In this document: positions 1 to 11,477 of the stretch, piece by piece
Layout: the number at the start of each line of letters is the position of its first letter
Numbering within the stretch: position 1 is the first letter of the stretch
Source: [Phialemoniopsis] sp. UDSM-2020
Lineage: Eukaryota; Ascomycota; Sordariomycetes; Thyridiales; Thyridiaceae
Reading direction: 5' to 3'
DNA length: 64,000 bases
Assembly (NCBI GenBank): GCA_018873225.1
Contig: JAEILZ010000006.1
Span: 3,286,001-3,350,000 of the forward strand
The notes under the pieces: model-generated
Seen by the model: the letters and a program-made list of their open reading frames with translations, nothing else
The model's database searches: none
What the model was told of the DNA's origin: nothing
Translations under genes and position numbers: made by a program

Positions 1-1496
1 CGAAAGTACATGACATTGTCGATTGAAGCAGTCATAGCCAAATTCCTTGCGTGGCGAGGCCCTTCCATTTGCTGTGGAACCTCGACACGCACATGCTGCG
101 GTGGGATAAGCAGTGGTCGACCGAGTGCTGCGCTTAGGATTCTAAACTACTGTTAGCACAAGGCTTGGTGTTTTCGGCAGTAATTAATTGACCTGTCTTG
201 GTTCACAACGGCGTACCAGACCCTGGCACGAAACTGCTTGTCTTGTGGGGAGAGATCTTCATAGCTTGATGGAGAGTGAAGACCAAGCTGATAAGAGGTC
301 TTGACAGCAAGGGAATGGGAAGCTAAGCTCGCCATCATGCGTTGGCTATTCTGCTGAAAGCTGCCTAGAAAGAGCAAGGCTTGAACTACTCAAGGTCAAT
401 TTAGAACGTTTGAAACGGCCCGAAGGTGAAACTCACTTGTTTCGAGGTTTGAGGTGCAAACGTTTTGCTCATCCATGAGCAATAACGCAAGGGCTTTGTG
501 ATAGAATGGTTCCGGTAAGCCTCCATCGATAGTCGACAGTGCATGAGCAAGCACAATGTTTAGAAGTGCCTGTGAAGACCGCGAAGACCGGCTCCTCGTA
601 GAGGTGTCACTGACTCTGTGCACTTCATCAATTAGAGTTGGCTGACTTATGAACGGTAAGGCACCTCCGATGGTGACGAAGAATCTCTTAATAAGCTCGA
701 TGGATTCGCGGGTGCCAAGAGATAACGCCTCTTTGCATTGGGACACAACAGGGGCCAGTTCCGGTAACATATCCGGAGCCGGCGTCCTGTACGGGGCCTC
801 GGCCATGCTAGTTTCACTCTCGTGATAGGGATAGAGTCGCACATCACGTTGCAAACAGTTTGCAATTGCGGCAGTGATAGACCGGTAGAATGCGTGATTG
901 GAACTTGGCCCTACAAGGAATGATTAGATACCGGTTGTTGCGGACAAGAACATGGCTGTTACCAAAGTATCCAATCTCAGAAGCTGGGTTGTGGTCGAAT
1001 GCCCCTGTTGCTTGCATGTCTAGAGCTGACTCAGCTTTGCTCCCGACTTCGGAAACACCGGTCTCGCTTTTCTGAGCTGGTGACTGTGTCGTATCCAAGC
1101 TTGCGTTGTTTGGCGTTGTGCCCGATGCTGTGGCCAGCTGAGCTTCGAGTTCGCGGACTCTGGTGCGGAGCATCCAGCTCGTTCTGGCTTTGGCTTAACA
1201 CTTTTGTAATCTTAATGGACAGGAGCATTGGGAAGTATCACACCTCTTTTCTTCCTGCAGCCCGAGCCTCCTATCCTTCGTGTTTTGCATGTACTGACAC
1301 TCGATATTCTGCTTCCCGCAACGCTCGCACGTGGGCCGTCTCCCATCACACTGTCGATGTATATCCTTGGTCAGACGTTGCTAGCAGATGGACTGAAAAA
1401 GAGAACGCCGATTACCTTGACCTTGTTTTGCCTACACGCGGTGCAAGCCAATGCTGCCCTTGCGCGCCTGGGCAAGGGCCGGCTTCCGTGCTGCAT
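1..1496 (-). CDS. Zn2Cys6 fungal-specific transcription factor, 3' end cut by window edge
   Basis: Nuclear DNA-binding regulator of the Zn2Cys6 class. Six exons fit in phase on the minus strand: 1416-1496, 1244-1350, 963-1183, 437-910, 193-364 and 1-132 (open). The first intron (1351-1415) splits the zinc cluster, a normal position in this family; joined, it reads C-x2-C-x6-C-x6-C-x2-C-x6-C (CTAC, KVKC, PTCERC, IEC). A short heptad-like linker (RVRELEAQL) follows, then the middle-homology region with signatures such as GYFGPSS, SQRMMASLA and ALGRP typical of the Fungal_trans domain. The ATG at 1494-1496 is the first in-frame Met before the cluster. It lies next to a P450, hydrolase, SDR and nitrilase, so it is a plausible pathway-specific activator (inference). 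The C-terminus lies outside the window. Confidence 0.85.
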
Positions 1497-2149
1497 CTTG
1501 TCGTCGTTAACACAGCACTCCCAACAATGGCGTCGAGGAGTGATAGCTTGTCTTGGATCAAGTGAGAGAGGAGAAGCCGGGGCTAGGAGATGTTAAATAG
1601 AACAAAACTAGTGAGCTTGGCCTCGTCTCCACCAATTCTAGGGTCATTACCCCGCATGTTTGAACCCCAACCTGCATGCTTCTCCACCGAAGCTAGAGGT
1701 TGAGGCCACTGAGGGAGAGGAGGTAGGAGCCAGAAGCCATCCAAGTGGGTGTCTGCAAGTTTGACGGTTTGTGATCAATGTCTACCCAAATTGCTAATAG
1801 ACCGAATAATCAGTTCATGTTTAGGTTGTGGGATAACCTCAGCCGATCAGTCAAAAGTCGAAGTACATCCACAAGGGAATCCGTCGACTAATCTATCACC
1901 CACTTCCCATCACAGCTTATGAAAGACACCAATCCAGTTTTAACTACGTAGTAGAAACTTCGCCTTTACAGCTGGATGACGACAAGAGCATTGAAAGTCT
2001 ACTTCACATTTCCCAACCGCTGCCCTGTCCCGTAGTGCGCTTTCTACATTCTCAAGAACCTGGTCTTAGCTTGAAAGCACGTAAATATACCGATACCCAG
2101 ATTAATTTTCTAATCGATCCAGACGGTCACCTGGTATGACGAGAAACAC
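1497..2149. other. Intergenic, promoter side of the Zn2Cys6 gene
   Basis: No ORF with family resemblance on either strand. It holds the upstream region of the leftward regulator (starting at 1496) and the downstream region of the P450 gene, which also reads leftward and ends at 2150. Confidence 0.5.
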
Positions 2150-3921
2150 TCATCTGCGTTTAGCCTTGACGAATAGGTCACCCTCCAAATCACTCACGCC
2201 CACACTGATCAGGTCGGGAAGTTCACCATGGTACTCCCCGTTCTTCGCACGCTTCTGTTCTTCCGGATCGGCGAGCTCGAACTCAAATAGCCGTAGTAAA
2301 GTGCTGAGTAGCTTGTAGATGTTGGTTTGTGCCACCGTCTTGCCAATACACTGTCGACCACCGAGGCCGAAGTGCATCAAGTACCTAGCCCTGCTCGCCG
2401 TCTCCGGCACCTCCCAGCGCAGCGGATCAAATACATTGTGATCTGAGCCCCAGATATCCGGATTGTGATGGAAAGCATGGTTGCACACGGCGATCGAAGT
2501 CTATGATAAATGCCCGTTAGCCAGTTACCATGTTGCCCTTGCATATCTAGCGATGGAACTTACCCCTTGCTTGATGTGATGCCCTCCAATCATCACGCCT
2601 TCCGGAGCTAAGACGCGCCTCGCAAGGGGCATGGTAAAGACAGGCGTGATTCGAAAGTTTTCTTTGATGCACTGACGCAGGTATGGCAGCGAGTTCTCCA
2701 CCAAAGTTACGGGGTACGCCGACTGGTCGGAATCAAGAGGCTCCAGGTTGGTATCAATCTCGGTTACACATCTCTCGAGAATCTCAGGGGCATGCAACAA
2801 ATGGTAGAAGAGTAATGTGGTCGTTGCACTGGTTGTGTGAGTGCCGGCGATGCTTTTGGCCGATGGATTAGTCTACTGTAACGTAATAAATCAGGATGCA
2901 GAATACTCACATGAAACCAAAGGCCTCAGCCTCTAGGTCAGACTGCTTCATGTGCTCACCGGTGTCTGGATGAGTGGCCATAATGAGGTTGGTGAGGATG
3001 TCCTTCCGCTCCTCCTTCCCACTGTCCTTCTGCGCCTCGATCTCAGACATTCGCCGCTGCACGCACTTCGCCGCCATGCCAGCGCACTTTGCACGACCTT
3101 GGAAAAGGGCCCTGAGTCCACGGTGAGGCACGAGAGGCAACCACTTCTTGAGAGTCTGTGTCATGGCCGGCCAAGCCCCAGTCACGGCGGCGAGTAAGCT
3201 GTGTTCGATGACTGGAGGGACCTGGCTCTCGTCGCCGGTCGCCTGGATGCCGAAAGATTGACTGAAGGCAAGCTCACCAAGTACGTCGATCGTATAATAG
3301 TGCAAGAGCTTCTTGAGGTTGAAGGGCTCTCCACAGTCGGCGTATCCCCCGATCTTCTCGCGAAGGAGCTTGATGTTGATATCGAGGTACTTTTCCATGC
3401 TCTTGACATGAGCCATAGAGAAGCTGTGCGACATGTGCCGTCTCCGGATTGAATGGACCTGTGATCATTTTCAGTACCATCGAATATTTTTCAATCCAAG
3501 GATATCGTACATCTTCATTTCTCATGCCAAAAACATTCGGGATCTTGGCACCATATGCATCGTAGAACTCCGTTTTCGGCATGCTTCGCGCACTCTTCTG
3601 ATAAATGATGGGGATCGCATCTTCGACGGTGACACTAAGCTTGTCCGGGCCATATCGAACAAAGGGCCCGTGTTTTGCGTGAAGTTCGGTGAGGTTATAG
3701 GGCTGCTTAAGGGATAGGTATTCTCGGACCTGCCACACGTCCGTGATGGATGCCCAGAATGGGCCGGGGTAGGCGGCGAGAGGGTGAAACCATCTCTGGT
3801 AGATGACGTATCCCACAAGAGCTGTCGCGAGTAAAATCAGAAGAACAGGAACCAGTGAAAGTGGTCTTTGCACAGCATCAAGCAGAAGTGAACCCATTGT
3901 CACGGACTTCAATGTTGGCAA
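2150..3921 (-). CDS. Cytochrome P450 monooxygenase (pisatin-demethylase/benzoate-hydroxylase-like)
   Basis: Membrane-anchored haem-thiolate monooxygenase of the ER. Four exons in phase: 3511-3921, 2911-3458, 2564-2852, 2150-2500 (532 aa). N-terminal hydrophobic anchor (LVPVLLILLATALVGYVIY) is followed by the hinge YPGP. The I-helix motif AGTHTTS appears once the 58 bp intron 2853-2910 is removed. The K-helix ExxR is ENFR, and the haem loop is FGLGGRQCIG with the Cys ligand. Length is normal for microsomal fungal P450s. Two Met codons are possible (3921 and 3897); I chose the first. The N-terminal half resembles the pisatin demethylase/benzoate 4-monooxygenase type, but the substrate cannot be told. 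It shares orientation with its two neighbours. Confidence 0.9.
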
Positions 3922-4421
3922 TCTAGATCAGGACCGTGATGAGAAAGGAAGAGCAGCACAAAGTGATTGCTTAATATGCTGCGAGTACTCTTTGATTCAT
4001 GATTCTCGCTACTATTCTGCTTTCAATCACTGCGATATGAATGGACAGCTCTCTTGAACTGCGAACCCTCCTTGAGCTGGGCGCACCCAATAGGACAAGG
4101 AAGCGCCGGGACTTTCTGGGGAGAGACCCGTATTTACCCCATCTTCCGGCATCACTTGTTCGTAACGACTGCTTTTTAAACCATTTTCAATGGCAACATC
4201 ACGGGTTCTCCAAGTTTCGGATCGGTGATTGATAAATTCCCAGCATTTATCCTTGGACTAATCGTCCTGTAACGTAGTAGTTCTCAAGCCTTGTTTCGAG
4301 CCGCACGAGCCATGAGAAATGTCGGACAGGCTTTCGTGAGAACTTGAGATGTGCTTGCAATGCTTGCCTTCAAAAGCCGTGCCTAGATGGCCTTGCCGCG
4401 ACCGTCTTTGAAGATGTACAG
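3922..4421. other. Intergenic between hydrolase 3' end and P450 promoter
   Basis: Upstream region of the leftward P450. Small open frames here show no recognisable family and no splice-compatible extension. Nothing else identified. Confidence 0.5.
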
Positions 4422-5745
4422 CTAGACCATTTCAGCGATCTCGCGCAGTGCGTCCGGCAGTGCCCCGTATTGAGGATGACAGAGTGTCTCATGGTCTGAC
4501 TCCTCAACCATCTCGCTCTTATATGTCAAGCGGCTTTGCTCGCCACAGTGGTCTCGGAAGCATTTATCAAAGTAGGTCTCTCCCTTCTTCCCTACCAACA
4601 TGTCTGTCTCCGCCCAATAGACAGAGATTTGCAGCAGGCTGGTGGGCGCCTCCTCCGAGTCACTCTGGTGGGGCCGCTCAGCCATGCGAGCTTCCAACTC
4701 ACGAGGCATCTTTTCGTAGTCGTCGCAGACCCTCCAGGACCCAACCTCGGGCTTCTTCAGGCAGAGTAGGGCCTCCTGGTTTCCACCAGTAGTGTCCTCT
4801 TTCCATAGGCGATTCATCATCTCCTTGACACGTGCCGCTACAGTGGCGGCTGGTACACCGTGGCACTCGCGGCAGAGATCATCCCGCCCATGCCTCGCCC
4901 TGTTTGACTGGTCACTCGGCTCTCTTGACGAAGAAAGCGCGCTGGTGGCCGAGCTGACGAGACCACTAGAAAAGGCAACCGACGGCAAAACGTTATCTAT
5001 CGCGAAGGAGACGACAGAGTTGAAGTGATTGATGATCGGAGATGGTATCATAGATGAGACTTTCATCAAGGCCACTCCGGAGTGGTTTGGATGCACCCAT
5101 GGTGAGAGAAGATGGAGAGTCGGGTTAGAAGGCGGTAGAATATCTGGGAATGCGTAGAGAGTATTGAGGGCGTAGATGACGCCGCAGCTGTGAGACATGA
5201 TCGAGAGGTGCTCGACGTTCAGTTCCTTCATCAAAACTGGCACGGTCTCGAGCCAGACAGCAATGCGCTGTGAGACGTCTACCCTGGTTGAGCCACCCAT
5301 GCCTGGTCTTTTCGAGGTTCCATTATGTCAGTCCATATGCTCCTCATTCGGATTCAAGATGGACCGGAAACAAGATAGAGTACTGAATGAATCTTCTTGC
5401 TCACCTATCAACAACAACGAAGCGAAGGCCCAGCTGTTTGGAGAGAAAGTCGCCAAAAGTGGCGAGATACCGGCCTCCAAACATGCCCGCAATAAAGAGA
5501 ACGGTGGGCGCCGAGTCGCTCTGCACGCCGCCGACGCCATATGTTACTGTGAGTGGACCGTGGTCCGCAGTGGCGGGCAGCGTCAGGCGGCGGTGAAAGC
5601 ATGGTTGGTCGAGATATGCGGCGGCCTCGGTGTGTTCCGGAAGCTGCGGAGACACTTCGGTGGTCGGCGCTGCGAGCGCGTCCGGGACGGGCACCGCTGC
5701 TTGGCCCTGCATCGCGGTGCTACTGGCCATCTCTATGGTATTCAC
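4422..5745 (-). CDS. Alpha/beta-fold hydrolase
   Basis: Predicted serine hydrolase (esterase, lipase or C-C hydrolase type). Two exons: 5405-5745 and 4422-5307 (408 aa). The 97 bp intron 5308-5404 must be removed to give the oxyanion/cap region VVVDRPGMGGST, a hallmark of the family. The nucleophile elbow is SHSCG near residue 154: Gly of the usual GxSxG is replaced by Ser at the first position. The C-terminal catalytic His is in EESDHETL. The insert between them (about residues 220-330) is long and charged, a probable lid. No signal peptide is seen. It lies between the P450 and a divergent bZIP gene. Substrate unknown; a role in the cluster is inference. Confidence 0.85.
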
Positions 5746-6400
5746 GTGGTCGAAGGCTATTGATTGCGAGTTTTCTGAAAGAGGAAGAAGGAAAACAGTG
5801 TCATGCTGCTTGCGGGAGCTGAAATGATGATGTGTATGCGCCGCAAACGACCCGCGCCGCAGGCCAAATCCCGAGAGTGTATGGATTTAGCGAAGCTAGT
5901 GCCCTGTGATTCGCTAACAAAGCGGTGCGTCCTCAGCTTACGCGTTTCGCTGCGTTGCTTGATCATTCACTGCACTTTTCTCGAGTCAGAGGACAGTTCA
6001 CAGTGTTTTGAACATGTGCGCGAATAACAGATGGCAATGACAGATTCCTTAGAATCTAGTTGAGCAAAAGCAGCTGTCCCAGGACACTTCACTCGCCTCG
6101 GCTTTTCAAAGTCCGAATGAACTAGGAGAAAGACTCGCGTTGTCAGAATTTAGACCGGGTTTCGGGCATGCTTGGTTTTAGTCCCTGAAGAAGTACTGGG
6201 ACTTGAAAAGAAGCTTATCCTACTAGCTGAGATTGGAGTAGGGAAGTGCTAAGTACTTGACAGGGAAAGCTTACTTACCCCCGGCCTTACGCTCCACCTT
6301 CTGACAACTAGCGTGGACGTCATTCCTCTGCTCAAACTCAGCGCACTCATCTCATGACGCCGATGCGATCGCGTCCATCAAACAGAAAGCTCGATCAACG
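5746..6400. promoter_or_regulatory. Divergent promoter region between hydrolase and bZIP-DUF3425 genes
   Basis: 655 bp separate the two divergent starts (5745 minus, 6401 plus), so this stretch must hold both promoters. I see no convincing ORF and did not identify specific operators. Confidence 0.45.
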
Positions 6401-7204
6401 ATGGAGGCCGTTTGGAAGCCGCATATGAAGTCCTCGGACGACGATTGGACGCGGTCATCAGATCCCGCTGAGCGAAAGCGGATTCAGAACAGACTCGCAC
6501 AGCGAGCAAGGCGTATGTCAAGTCCTAGGCTATCAAGGAGGTGCATGTGAGATCCAAATCCTAACACAGAATGCATCATCAAAGGAACCAGACTGCTTAA
6601 ACATGAGTCCTGCTCCATTCAGAAGAAGCAAGGCTCAAGAGTAGCTCTCCCAACCGAAGCCACGTCGGAGGACCAGAACTTGAATGGTGCGAGAACAGAC
6701 GTAACGGCGCCTCCGTGCGCGACTGCAGAGCTTGTGCAAGACCAGAGCCTGGATCCGGGGCGAGACACGCATTTCATCGTAATGCATAACATGAATACGT
6801 TCGCAGCCTTTGCCCGGATCGCCGACCTGCTTCAGCTCGCCTGTATGCAAGGCGCTGGATTCAACGTCGGGGCGCCCGCGGAGAGGCTACCGCCAACGAT
6901 AGCACCTACCCTGCAGCAACAAGTCGTTCCGCACCATCCATATGTTGACATGCTTCCTTGGCCATCGCTCCGCGACCGGTTGCTCTTGTCCCTTGCTGCC
7001 ATCAATGAGCCCGAATTTCTCATGGATGTCTCATCGGACGGCCTGAAGATATGGGGTTCGATCCCTTGGGATCCGATGGCCTGGGAGTTCAGCCCTGCGT
7101 TCGCTAGAAAGTGGTGGTTCCTCCTCGATAAAGATATCATGCAGACAACAAACTTTTGGCGCCGGCAAAGAGGAGAACACGATCTAATACTGGCTGCACC
7201 CTGA
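6401..7204 (+). CDS. bZIP-like transcription factor with DUF3425 domain
   Basis: Fungal regulator of the bZIP-DUF3425 class. Two exons: 6401-6512 and 6570-7204 (248 aa). The 57 bp intron follows the basic region: exon 1 ends in [13 protein letters not shown], matching the bZIP signature N-x7-R, and exon 2 resumes in phase. The C-terminal half carries the DUF3425 pattern: [28 protein letters not shown], and a final [10 protein letters not shown]. There is no leucine heptad after the basic region, which is common in this class and suggests an unusual DNA-binding or dimerisation mode (inference). It begins at the first ATG that keeps the basic region open. It stands between the hydrolase and SDR genes, so it is a second candidate regulator of the cluster. 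Confidence 0.8.
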
Positions 7205-7308
7205 TGGAAAAAGCTTGGTCTGCGGTGGCTGACACACTAAAACCTGACGAGTCTGACAGAGACCTGTCTGAAACAAGCCACGCGACTGACTAGCCAAAGT
7301 GTACGGTG

Positions 7309-7315
7309 TATAAAA
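7309..7315 (+). promoter_or_regulatory. TATA-like box of the SDR gene
   Basis: TATAAAA lies 118 bp before the SDR ATG at 7433, a reasonable distance for a fungal core promoter. Confidence 0.5.
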
Positions 7316-7432
7316 TCAAGGGGCCATCGCCGTCTTCTCTCGTTGGGTCTATGGATCGCATTTCAAACTCTTTGAGTCAATCCGTTGGCTTCTATCTCGG
7401 TTCAAGTGTCCATCAGGACATTCGCGCACACC

Positions 7433-8404
7433 ATGGGTGGAGTGACCACCCAGCTGTTCCCTCCTAAACCTTCTTTCACCGAGGACAATTGCCCTTCTCT
7501 GACCGGCAAAGTCTTTATAGTCACAGGAGGGAACGCCGGTGTCGGGCTCGAGCTCGTCAAGATTCTGTACCTCAAGGGCGGCACAGTTTACATCGCCAGT
7601 CGGTCTTTGTCAAGGATCGCCGCCGAGATCGAAGCTATCAAAGGCATTCCGACGACCACCCCTGGACACCTCAAGAGTCTTGCTCTCGACCTCAACGACT
7701 TTTCCACGATCGCCCCTGCGGTGACCAACTTCCTCGCCCAAGAATCTCGACTCGATGCCCTCTGGAACAACGCAGGCATCTCCCACCCGCCACCTGGGGA
7801 AGGCAACGAGGCCATCATGCGTGTGAACTGTCTTGGCACATACCTGTTCACCAAGATGCTGCTGCCGACCCTGGCCAAGACGGCACAGATATCAGCCAAA
7901 GGCAACGTGCGCGTGGTGTTCGTCTCCTCTGGCATCATCGAGATGACCGGTCCCCCGGGAGGGCTTTCGCTCGCGGAACTCACCCCTGGCAACTACTCCA
8001 AGGACCCATCGCGGAACTATAGCGCCTCAAAAGCCGGAAGCTGGTTCCTGGCATCCGAGCTGCACAAGGAGGTCTGCGGTGACGGGGTCGTGTGCATTGC
8101 GGTGAGCCCTGGTACTCTGAAGACCAAGGGCTGGGACAACGCGCCGTGGGCAATGAGGAAGATCATGTCCCTGATCATGCACGAGCCAAAAATGGGTGCC
8201 TATTCTGAGCTGTGGGCGGGCCTCAGCGACGAGGTGAAGCCTGAGGATGGGGGCAGATTCGCGATCGCATGGGGAAGGTGGCATCCTGGTCTCCCAGAGA
8301 AGCTTCTCAATAGCGTGAAGAGCAAGGCGGAGGGTGGTACGGGCCTTGCCAAGGAATTCGTGAGATGGTGCGAGGAGCAGACGAAAGCCTATCTCGACGA
8401 CTAG
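7433..8404 (+). CDS. Short-chain dehydrogenase/reductase (SDR)
   Basis: NAD(P)-dependent oxidoreductase, single exon, 323 aa. Rossmann cofactor motif TGGNAGVG at about residues 31-38; NNAG at 112-115; catalytic Ser in VSSG near 165; Tyr and Lys in YSASK at 196-200. Together these mark a classical/retinol-dehydrogenase-like SDR. The open frame extends upstream to 7385 without an ATG; I chose the ATG at 7433, which has a favourable context (acc before ATG) and a TATA box 118 bp upstream. No signal peptide or membrane segment. It is co-oriented with the nitrilase downstream. The substrate is unknown, but oxidation or reduction of a P450 product is plausible. Confidence 0.9.
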   Translation: MGGVTTQLFPPKPSFTEDNCPSLTGKVFIVTGGNAGVGLELVKILYLKGGTVYIASRSLSRIAAEIEAIKGIPTTTPGHLKSLALDLNDFSTIAPAVTNFLAQESRLDALWNNAGISHPPPGEGNEAIMRVNCLGTYLFTKMLLPTLAKTAQISAKGNVRVVFVSSGIIEMTGPPGGLSLAELTPGNYSKDPSRNYSASKAGSWFLASELHKEVCGDGVVCIAVSPGTLKTKGWDNAPWAMRKIMSLIMHEPKMGAYSELWAGLSDEVKPEDGGRFAIAWGRWHPGLPEKLLNSVKSKAEGGTGLAKEFVRWCEEQTKAYLDD

Positions 8405-8773
8405 AGGCGGCCGCCGTCACCTGATCATAGCTCCTAAAGTACTTCACCAGGTATGCATCTATATTCAACGTAATGGTTCATATTAGGTCAGATGCGACGT
8501 GGTCGTAAAATACCTACCATAAAAGGCTATAAGTGTAGTTGTATCTCCACAAGTGGATTGGACCCCTGGACCTCGTGCAAGATGATGCCACACTTGTCGT
8601 AGAAAACGAACGATGGATGATTACATACATGAAACAGTGGAGCATGGCCGGAGTTGGCGAAGCTCAGTCGGTGAGCCTTCCTATGGAGATCTGGATTCTT
8701 ACAAAAGCTCCAAGATGGCCGTCCTCGGCCGTAGTCACCGTTTGTTTACAGTACTCAGCACTTCAAGGAAAAG
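8405..8773. other. Intergenic between SDR and nitrilase
   Basis: Terminator side of the SDR and promoter of the nitrilase. A TATAAG element sits at about 8529. No gene seen. Confidence 0.4.
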
Positions 8774-9838
8774 ATGGCATCGATCAAAGTGGCCGTGACA
8801 CAGGCTGAGCCTGCCTGGCTCGACCTTGCCGAGTCAATCAAGATGGCGGTTGGACTTATTGAAGAGGCGGCCGCAAATGGCGCAAAGATTGTCACGTTTT
8901 CCGAAGCTTGGGTCTGTGGCTACCCAGGTTGGATATGGTGAGCAACTAATTACCACAAACCTCTCCGGGTCCAATGTCTGGCTCACCCACTAAGCGATGT
9001 CAACCATAGGGCGCGACCATTTGACCCGATGCTAAACACAAAATATGCGTATAACTCGCTCGCTGTGGAGTCGCCGGAGATGGAGCAGCTCAAGCAGGCA
9101 GCCAAAGAGAACGCAATCGCGGTTGTCCTGGGCTTCTCAGAGCGCAGCCCCAGTGATAGCCTCTACTTGGCCGGCGCCATCATATCACCACAGGGCGAGC
9201 TGGCCATGCATCGACGAAAGATCAAGCCGACGCACATGGAGCGCACGGTCTTTGGCGACGGCTCCGGTGACGACTTGAACGCCACCGCCGAGCTCGACTT
9301 TGGGCCGGAGATCGGCCTGATCAAGATCAGCACCCTCAACTGCTGGGAGCACACGCAGCCCCTACTCAAGTTCAACACCATCACGCAGGGCCCTGTCATC
9401 CACGTCTCCATGTGGCCGCCCCTGACACCGAGCACCGGCGTCGACCACCCGGGTCTGTGGAGCATGACTGCCGAGGGCTGCCAGACGCTGTCGCAGGCCT
9501 TCGCCATTGAGAGCGGCGCTTATGTGCTTCACTGTACCGCCGTCTGTAATCAAAAGGGCATCCAAACCATGGGCACACAGAATGGCATGTCATTCCGCGA
9601 AGATGGCGGCGGCCACAGTTGCGTGATTGGGCCGGATGGCCGACGCCTGACGGCACCACTTGCCGATGGAGACCCCAGCACCGAGGGCATTGTGTACGCG
9701 GAGCTGGATATGACCAGAGTGGTTGGCAACAAGAGCTTTATTGACATCGTCGGCCACTACAGCCGACCTGATTTGCTATGGCTCGGGGCAGACAAGCGGC
9801 AGAAGCAGGTGGTAGTGCACCAGGGAAAGGCTCTCTAA
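8774..9838 (+). CDS. Nitrilase (carbon-nitrogen hydrolase family)
   Basis: Cytosolic enzyme expected to hydrolyse a nitrile to acid or amide. Two exons: 8774-8937 and 9010-9838 (330 aa); the 72 bp intron splits the Trp codon in GWIWARPFDP, a conserved nitrilase segment. The E-K-C triad is visible: Glu44 in FSEAW, Lys about 125 in [12 protein letters not shown], and Cys about 166 in LNCWEH, the LNCWEH form being typical of true nitrilases. Length is normal. Family members include nitrilases, cyanide hydratases and arylacetonitrilases; sequence alone does not separate them here. In the cluster it would act on a nitrile made, for instance, from an aldoxime by an oxidase or P450 (inference). Confidence 0.92.
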
Positions 9839-10371
9839 ACAAGGAGCGTGGGACCCGCCAAGTGACTGTTGTGGTAAATGGGCATGGAATGAGATGGCTC
9901 GTGGGAGAAGGGTCGTATAGCAGATGAGCAATATTGAGAGGACAGATACTCCTAGTTGATTCCTTACAACCAAGAGACGTAGAATCTCTTTCCAGGTGTA
10001 TTGGTATGGCTCATTCCAGAACAAATCATTCCCATTGTCAGAAACAGCATTTCACGTTTCACGGGTCGTTATCGGCCTTTGAAATCTGGATTCTCGGAAG
10101 TCCAGACGTATAGAATCATGAAGATAGGTGATCAAGACCCCACAGTTCACGAACCAAACTCGAACAAGCAACGGAATGGCAGCACTTTTGTTGGCATACC
10201 TTGGTAGATCGTTGGCGCCGCGCATGATTCTACAAATGCCCCCTCATATAAGACCGAAGCAGTTCATACAAATAAGAGACAACCCCAGTACGCGAGCCCG
10301 ATCAACTTTTCATTCTGTGTCTTCCATCACACCAACCCGACACTCGACGATACAGTGATCCCACTAAGACG
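9839..10371 (+). promoter_or_regulatory. Intergenic; promoter of the secreted Cys-rich protein gene
   Basis: A TATAAGA element at 10247-10253 is 125 bp before the ATG at 10372. No gene is recognised in the remainder. Confidence 0.45.
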
Positions 10372-11282
10372 ATGTGCAATTCCATCACGTCTCTAGTTGC
10401 TTTTGCAGCTTTTGCGTGGACCGTCGCGGCCGCCCCTTCGACTGATCACAAGTCTTTGGCTGGTCGCAATGTAGCCATCGACAAGGGCATCAAGGTGCAT
10501 TGCCCGGATTCCAAGGCCAGCATCAACTGTGCCGACGGCAAATGTACAGCCTGCTGTGGCAGTTGTTGCCAGTGTCTGTCTCGTAAGTTACACAGCGGAT
10601 CTGGGCTTGGGAGCCAGCAAGGTGAAGGACTGTAGGGATCTACGCTGACACTAGTCCACCAGTCCCCGAGAAAGGAGGCAGCAAGACTCTTATCGAATTC
10701 AGTCCCGACTGCACGGGTAAGTGTCCCTTCAGCCAAGGGGGCCAGGGCTCTCAGGGCTCTCCAGGGCATCAAGGCCCTCAGGGACTTGGCGGACCACCGC
10801 CAGCTCAAGATTCCCAGGGGCCCCAAGGGCCCGTGTTCCCCCACGGACCCCCCGAGCTACCCGGTCCGCCACCACCCGAGACTCAGATTGGGCCCGACGG
10901 GTCTCAATCCCTCAATGACAATGGTGCAACGCCGTGGAACCAGCAGGGCATCGACATTGAACTCGAGATCGACGATGAAGATCAGGGTCAGTTCCAAGAA
11001 CCCCAGTTTGCCCCATTCCCCAATGGGCAAAACTATCCTCAAGGTTCCCGGCGCTTCGGCGCTGGCAGAGGGGGCTACCCTCAGAGAGGCTCTTTCCAAC
11101 GAGGTGGGGGCCGAAAGGGTTCATCTCGAGATGACTCGTTCCGCAGTGGTGGCTTCGGAGGCCTCGAACGCTTCGTCGAGGACGATGGTTATCTGACGCG
11201 CGATCAGGAGGACGGAGATGACCTTGAGTCATCTGGCTGCCCGTTCAAGAATGGTTGCAACCACCAATGGGAGGATTATTGA
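10372..11282 (+). CDS. Secreted protein: Cys-rich head, Gly/Pro/Gln-rich repeat body
   Basis: Unrecognised secreted protein of 276 aa. Exons 10372-10582 and 10663-11282; the acceptor at 10661-10662 is the one that keeps phase. A signal peptide is clear (hydrophobic core LVAFAAFAWTVAAA, cleavage near residue 21). A short Cys-rich segment (CADGKCTACCGSCCQC) ends at the intron. Exon 2 opens with DCTGKCPF, followed by a Gly-Gln-Ser-Pro region with collagen-like spacing (GGQGSQGSPGHQGPQG), an acidic stretch (IELEIDDEDQ), a Gly/Arg-rich RGG-like stretch, and a closing SSGCPFKNGCNHQW that echoes the CPF motif. Possible roles are cell-wall protein or effector; no family is assigned. Confidence 0.75.
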
Positions 11283-11477
11283 AATGAGGGAACGGAACCC
11301 TTGCGATGACACCTGACAGCATCCAATGTATTAGGAGAGTTCGTTAAAAGTTCAATTGTCCTATTATTCCTGGTCTCATCAATCCATTTTGTCATTATTA
11401 CTATCCCGTCCTCGCATGTCAACCTCGGCCGACCGAGTCCGACACCTTTTGTTCACCTTGGTAGACTGCCTCATTGA

